A stretch of 54,154 bases of DNA, taken from positions 1 to 54,154 of the forward strand of contig JBDTVS010000191.1 in the NCBI GenBank assembly GCA_040007095.1. The letters run 5' to 3'. Source of the DNA: JBDTVS01 sp040007095 (GTDB lineage Bacteria > Acidobacteriota > Vicinamibacteria > Vicinamibacterales > CAVVIG01). The notes below the pieces were generated by a model, which saw only the letters and a program-made list of their open reading frames with translations, did no database searches and was not told the DNA's origin. The translations under genes and the position numbers were made by a program. This document shows positions 50,756-54,154 of this stretch, piece after piece. Position 1 is the first letter of the stretch. Every line of letters starts with the position of its first letter.

Positions 50756-50800
50756 TGAACCACGAAGAACACAAATCACAAACGTTGGTGATTTGTTCAC
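50756..50800. terminator. Hairpin related to the 9-nt-periodic repeats
   Basis: GTGAACCACGAAGAACACAA and GTGATTTGTTCAC enclose AAATCAC/GTGATTT, giving nested stems. It lies 12 bp after the carboxylesterase stop and could end its transcript. Confidence 0.55.
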
Positions 50801-50870
50801 AGACTCTGAAAGCGGACACTACCTACAAACGAAAACTGCTCTAGCCGTTGCTCTAGCCGGACCGTGTGTG
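50801..50870. repeat. Dispersed repeat, second copy of the 10936 element, overlapping an MFS stop
   Basis: CTGAAAGCGGACACTACCTA matches CTGAAGGCGGACACTACGTA at about 10970, and CTCTAGCCGGACCG matches TTTAGCCGGACCG. Its CTAGCC provides the stop codon of the MFS gene on the minus strand, so the repeat has entered the 3' end of a coding region. Confidence 0.55.
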
Positions 50871-52076
50871 CATTTCGTCCGTGGACGTGAAGAAGAGCGC
50901 GAACAGGACGAGCACCGCGGCGGCGCCGGCGGCGGGCACGAGCCAGATGCGATCCCAGGCATGACCCGCTGTCGCGTTGTCCGTCGCGAGGCTGAAATGA
51001 TCCACGACCGTTCCGGATAGCCACGATCCGATGAACATTCCGACCCCGAGCGTCACAAACGCGATCAGCCCCTGGGCCGCGGCGCGAAGATCGGCCGGCG
51101 CCTTGCGATCCACGTAAATCTGACCGGTCACGAAAAAGAAGTCGTAACAGATTCCGTGCAGCAGGATGCCGCCATAAAGCATCCAGACCTGCGCGTCGTT
51201 GTCGCCGTACGCAAACAGCAGGTAGCGCGCCGTCCAGGCCGCCATGCCGAACAGCAGCATCAGCTTCACGCCGAGCCGGCGAAAGAACCAGGGCATCACG
51301 AGCATGAAGAAGATCTCGGACATCTGGCCGAGCGTCATCTTGCCCGCGGCGTTTGTCACGTGCAGCTCGTTGAGAAACGGATTCGCGAACGCGTAGTAGA
51401 ACTGGAGCGGGATGCAGACGAGAAACGACCCGAGCACGAAGATCGCGAACGAGCGCTCGCCGAGCAGTTTCAGCGCGTCCAACCCGATCGCCGTGCGCAT
51501 CGATAGCCGGTCCGTCGACCGCGTGTCGAGCGGGGGCGTGTGCGGCAGGAACAGGGAGAATGCGCCCAGGACGACTGAACCGGCGGCCGCGATGCGCATC
51601 GGCACAGCCGTCGCCTCGAACCCGAGCGTGCCGACGACCAGTCCGGCCACGATCCAGCCGATCGTCCCGAACACGCGGACTGATGGAAAGTCGCGGCTGG
51701 GATTGTCCATGTGGCGGAACGAGAGCGAATTGCTGAGCGCCAGCGTCGGCATGTAGCAGAGCGCGTACGCGAGCAGCACGCCGTAGAACGGTCCGAAGCG
51801 CGTCTCGGTCGAGACGACCCACAGCACGGCGCCCCCGGCCAAGTGCAGTGCCGCCAGGATCCGCTCCGTCGCCAGGAAGCGGTCGGCGACCATCCCGACC
51901 ACGATCGGCGAGATCATGGCCGCGAGCGCCGTGGTCCCGGCGGCCAGACCGATCTGCTCGCCCGAGAAGTGCAACCGTTCTCCGAGCCACGTGCCCATGG
52001 TCACGGACCACGCGCCCCAGACGAAATACTGCAGGAACATCAGCGCCGAGAGCTTGAATCGAATGTCGAGCGGCAT
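50853..52076 (-). CDS. MFS transporter, nucleoside:H+ symporter type
   Basis: A 407-residue inner-membrane protein with twelve hydrophobic segments. It resembles the NupG/XapB nucleoside:proton symporters: MPLDIRFKLSALMFLQYFVW, GAWSVTMGTWLGERLHFSG, YMPTLALSNSLSFRHM, VRVFGTIGWIVAGLVVG and HGICYDFFFVTGQIYVDRKA. Such proteins import nucleosides or related sugars. The frame starts at 52193, but ATG 52076 begins right at the family N-terminus. It is about 315 bp downstream of the sugar isomerase gene and may act with it in sugar or nucleoside use. Its last codons derive from a dispersed repeat. Confidence 0.9.
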   Translation of the reverse strand: MPLDIRFKLSALMFLQYFVWGAWSVTMGTWLGERLHFSGEQIGLAAGTTALAAMISPIVVGMVADRFLATERILAALHLAGGAVLWVVSTETRFGPFYGVLLAYALCYMPTLALSNSLSFRHMDNPSRDFPSVRVFGTIGWIVAGLVVGTLGFEATAVPMRIAAAGSVVLGAFSLFLPHTPPLDTRSTDRLSMRTAIGLDALKLLGERSFAIFVLGSFLVCIPLQFYYAFANPFLNELHVTNAAGKMTLGQMSEIFFMLVMPWFFRRLGVKLMLLFGMAAWTARYLLFAYGDNDAQVWMLYGGILLHGICYDFFFVTGQIYVDRKAPADLRAAAQGLIAFVTLGVGMFIGSWLSGTVVDHFSLATDNATAGHAWDRIWLVPAAGAAAVLVLFALFFTSTDEMHTRSG

Positions 52077-52167
52077 GACAGTGAAGCTTCGCCTCAAACC
52101 GAACAGAAAATCCGAGAGCCCATGCGCGGTGAATCTTCGCCAGGCGTCCGCTTGACCGCCGCACCTG

Positions 52168-52326
52168 AGGGCCTGCGGCAAAATAAGGTGCACATTGTGG
52201 CCGCCGATGCATCCCGCCGGGCTGCGTTGCTCGTCACTTACCTACGCCCGGTATGCGCGCTCCTCGCGCCTTGCCGGGCGGGCGCCTCGCCGCCCACAAC
52301 GCACACCTTATTCTGCCGCGGGCCCT
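52168..52326. repeat. MITE-like repeat, copy D (about 158 bp, inverse of copy B)
   Basis: GGGCCTGCGGCAAAATAAGG at the left is mirrored by CCTTATTCTGCCGCGGGCCC at the right; the inverted arms run about 30 bp. The core reads CCGGGCTGCGTTGCTCGTC and CCCGGTATGCGCGCTCCTC, the reverse complement of copy B. It fills most of the gap 52077-52391 between the MFS and isomerase genes. Confidence 0.8.
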
Positions 52327-52391
52327 AAGACAGCCAGGGCGCTTCGACAAGAACTTGCTGCACTCGTCACCATTCAGGCATTGGAAGATGT

Positions 52392-53357
52392 CTAGGTCCA
52401 CCAGGGATCGGGCGGCCGTTCGGTGAGCATCACGCGGGCGAGCAGGTCGATCGCGCTGCGCAGGCCCTCGTCGACCGATGCGAGCGCATCCTCGTGCTCG
52501 ATGCTCATCACGTAGTCGTAGCCGACGAGCCGCAACGCGGAGACGATGCGCTTCCATTCGAGCTCGCCGTGACCCCAGCCCACGGTCCGGAAAAGCCACG
52601 AGCGTTCGGCCATCCGCCGATAATTCTTCGCGTCGATGACGCCGTTGACGGCGACGTTGAGCGGATCGAGCGCCACGTCTTTTGCATGGACGTGGAAGAT
52701 GGCATCGCCGAGCGCACGGATCGCAACCGGGACATCCACACCCTGCCAGAAGAAGTGGCTCGGGTCGAAGTTCACGCCCAGGTTCGGCCCCGCCGCTCGC
52801 CGCAGCGCGAGTGCGGTCTCGACGTTGTAAACCATGAATCCGGGATGCGCTTCGAGAGCGACCTTCACGCCGTGGTCGGCCGCGAACCCGGCGGCGTCGG
52901 TCCAGTACGGAATCAGTTTCTTCTCCCATTGCCAGTCGAGCAGTTCGAGAAACTCGGGCGGCCAGGCGGTCGTTACCCAGTTGGGATGTGTCGCCTCGTC
53001 CGAGTCGCCTGGACAACCGGAGAACGTGACGACGACCGGTACTTCGAGCCGCTCGGCCAGACGGACGGTCTTTCGATACACTTCGTCGTCCGCCCTCGCT
53101 CTGGCGGAGTCGGGATGGAGCGGGTTGCCGTGGCACGAAAGCGCGCTGATCGTCAGGCCGGCATCAGCCACCATCTGCCGATATTCTCGAGCGTTCGAGC
53201 CTGGCGAGAGCAGCAGGTCGGGGTCGATGTGATCGCGCCCCGGCCAGCCGCCGGCGCCCAGTTCGATGGCCTGAATTGAGCCGAGTGCCCGAACCTTCGC
53301 GAGCATCTCCGTGACACTCAGCCCGCCGAGTACCGGCGTGAATAGTCCGAGCTTCAT
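52392..53357 (-). CDS. Sugar-phosphate isomerase/epimerase (xylose-isomerase-like TIM barrel)
   Basis: A 321-residue cytoplasmic TIM-barrel protein of the IolE/hydroxypyruvate-isomerase-like family. It starts MKLGLFTPVLGGLSVTEML, with IQAIELGAGGWPG, VTFSGCPGDSDEA, VKVALEAHPGFMVYN, LGVNFDPSHFFWQGVD, FHVHAKD and YVMSIEHED. Glu and His in LEAHPG, Asp and His in FDPSHF, His in HVHAKD and Glu in IEHED are the usual metal and acid-base residues. ATG 53357 overlaps the Gfo/Idh/MocA stop by four bases (ATGA), so the two enzymes are coupled, as common in inositol or rare-sugar catabolism. The sugar cannot be named. Confidence 0.92.
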   Translation of the reverse strand: MKLGLFTPVLGGLSVTEMLAKVRALGSIQAIELGAGGWPGRDHIDPDLLLSPGSNAREYRQMVADAGLTISALSCHGNPLHPDSARARADDEVYRKTVRLAERLEVPVVVTFSGCPGDSDEATHPNWVTTAWPPEFLELLDWQWEKKLIPYWTDAAGFAADHGVKVALEAHPGFMVYNVETALALRRAAGPNLGVNFDPSHFFWQGVDVPVAIRALGDAIFHVHAKDVALDPLNVAVNGVIDAKNYRRMAERSWLFRTVGWGHGELEWKRIVSALRLVGYDYVMSIEHEDALASVDEGLRSAIDLLARVMLTERPPDPWWT

Positions 53358-54154
53358 ACCGTCACCCAAGTGCCGCCGTGGCGATGGCTTTCGAGCGCGG
53401 CATCGACAAGCCGCGCGGCGACGTAGCCATCCTCGAAGGTCGCAAACGCCGGTGGCCGGGGATCCGCTGGCTTGCGGCCGTCGGCGATGAACCGATAGAT
53501 ATCGTGCATCACGTTGCGGAATGCATCGGCCCAGGCTTCCTGGTGCCCGCCGGGCAGATGCGCATACGCGTTCGCCGCAGGGCCCATCAGCGACGGGTCC
53601 TTGGCCAGGGTCGCGTTCGCCGTGTCGCGGCGGCCAATCCACAGCTCGTTCTGCCGTTCCTGTTGCCACTTCACCGACGCGCGACCGCCGTTCACCTCGA
53701 ACCACAGGTCGTTCTTGTGTCCGGGGCACACCTGACCCACCGACACGCAGCCTTTTGCGCCGCCGTCGAAGCGCAGGAGGATCGTCGCGAGATCCTCGGT
53801 CTGGACGTGGAACGCATCGCCCCGATCGCCGGCGCTTGTCGTAAAAGCCTGTGCCGGCGCGTCAGGCTTGAACCGTGTGCCCACCACCGTCGTCAGGTCG
53901 GCCAGGACGGAGACGATTCGCCGGCCGACGACGTGCTGCACGAGATCGAACCAGTGGGATCCGATGTCGCCGACGGCGCCGCTGCTGCCGCCTTTTTCCG
54001 GCTCGAGGCGCCAGGAGAAGTCAGTCGGGTGGAGCAGCCAGTCCTGAAGGTAGCTGCCATGGACGAAGTGCACCGGTCCGAGATCGCCGCCCGCGACCAT
54101 CTCGCGCGCCTGCTGCACGAGCGGGTTGCCGCGGTAGTTGAACGTCACGGCGTG
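53354..54154 (-). CDS. Gfo/Idh/MocA oxidoreductase, C-terminal part (runs off the window)
   Basis: The visible part is about 266 residues of a NAD(P)-dependent sugar dehydrogenase. The window contains the end of the Rossmann part (TFNYRGNPLVQQAREMV; the N-terminal GxGxxG lies outside) and the C-terminal alpha/beta domain: GPVHFVHGSYLQDWLL, GDIGSHWFDLVQHVVG, which carries the family His/Asp pair, and GGHQEAWADAFRNVMHD. The true start is beyond 54154; a GTG at 54148 is an internal codon. Translation is coupled to the isomerase downstream. It probably oxidises a cyclic polyol or sugar to a keto form used by the isomerase. Confidence 0.88.
   Translation of the reverse strand, partial: HAVTFNYRGNPLVQQAREMVAGGDLGPVHFVHGSYLQDWLLHPTDFSWRLEPEKGGSSGAVGDIGSHWFDLVQHVVGRRIVSVLADLTTVVGTRFKPDAPAQAFTTSAGDRGDAFHVQTEDLATILLRFDGGAKGCVSVGQVCPGHKNDLWFEVNGGRASVKWQQERQNELWIGRRDTANATLAKDPSLMGPAANAYAHLPGGHQEAWADAFRNVMHDIYRFIADGRKPADPRPPAFATFEDGYVAARLVDAALESHRHGGTWVTV

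Noticed and set aside
1..54154. tRNA, rRNA or riboswitch genes
   Set aside because: I saw no cloverleaf with a GTTCRAAYC arm and CCA-proximal stem, no rRNA core word and no recognisable riboswitch core while reading; an exhaustive covariance search was not possible.

Overview
The window is high-GC DNA from a Gram-negative bacterium. It has outer-membrane and periplasmic machinery, many Tat and Sec signal peptides, c-type cytochromes and PQQ enzymes. The gene mix (XrtA-type exopolysaccharide locus, paired DUF1592/DUF1552 genes, several quinoproteins, PAL-like NHL propellers, secreted ankyrin proteins, many short intergenic palindromes) is what I would expect of a soil Acidobacteriota of the Vicinamibacteria kind. 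That placement is inferred from content, since there is no rRNA. I see no tRNA, CRISPR array, prophage or complete insertion sequence.

Layout. (1) 55-9.2 kb, minus strand: a tightly packed exopolysaccharide operon of exosortase-A type: sigma-54 activator, export lipoprotein/SLBB protein, outer-membrane beta-barrel, chain-length determinant, tyrosine autokinase, priming sugar transferase, polysaccharide deacetylase, FemAB-like transferase. A well-formed -24/-12 promoter sits before the activator. (2) 9.6-11.6 kb: a lone secreted protein, a MITE-like repeat, an internally deleted MFS pseudogene and a DinB-like protein. (3) 11.6-17.1 kb, minus: a diheme DUF1592-family cytochrome, a Tat-exported DUF1552 protein and a secreted ankyrin protein. 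The same triad recurs at 39.2-44.7 kb. (4) 17.3-18.9 kb, plus: tannase/feruloyl esterase. (5) 19-25.4 kb, minus: an alpha/beta hydrolase-xoxF-xoxJ-xoxG-amidase operon for a lanthanide-type methanol dehydrogenase, behind tandem TTGACA boxes. (6) 25.6-37.9 kb: a secreted beta-rich protein, a heme-fused PHM-like copper monooxygenase, a DUF3089 hydrolase, three PAL-like NHL propellers, a PQQ dehydrogenase, a HupE/UreJ-type permease and a small cytochrome c. (7) 44.9-50.7 kb: a metallo-beta-lactamase-fold protein with eroded metal ligands, a second heme-PHM-like protein and a type-B carboxylesterase. (8) 50.8-54.15 kb, minus: a nucleoside:H+ symporter-type MFS protein, a sugar-phosphate isomerase/epimerase and a Gfo/Idh/MocA oxidoreductase cut by the window end.

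How the parts may work together: the middle 35 kb looks like a periplasmic oxidation and hydrolysis island. Esterases, a tannase and an amidase would open plant-derived esters and amides. Quinoproteins (XoxF, PQQ dehydrogenase) would oxidise the released alcohols and pass electrons to small cytochromes c. The most striking signal is that the PHM-like protein at 47642-49024 keeps all six copper-ligand positions of peptidylglycine alpha-hydroxylating monooxygenase, while the NHL protein at 35964-37142 keeps the three zinc histidines and the Arg/Tyr/Arg catalytic positions of the lyase PAL, at near-identical spacing. Together they resemble a bacterial, heme-coupled version of the two-step peptide-amidation pathway. 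The second theme is repeats: a MITE-like family (four copies), 9-nt-periodic palindromes and others, one of which has been read into the signal-peptide region of a DUF1592 gene.
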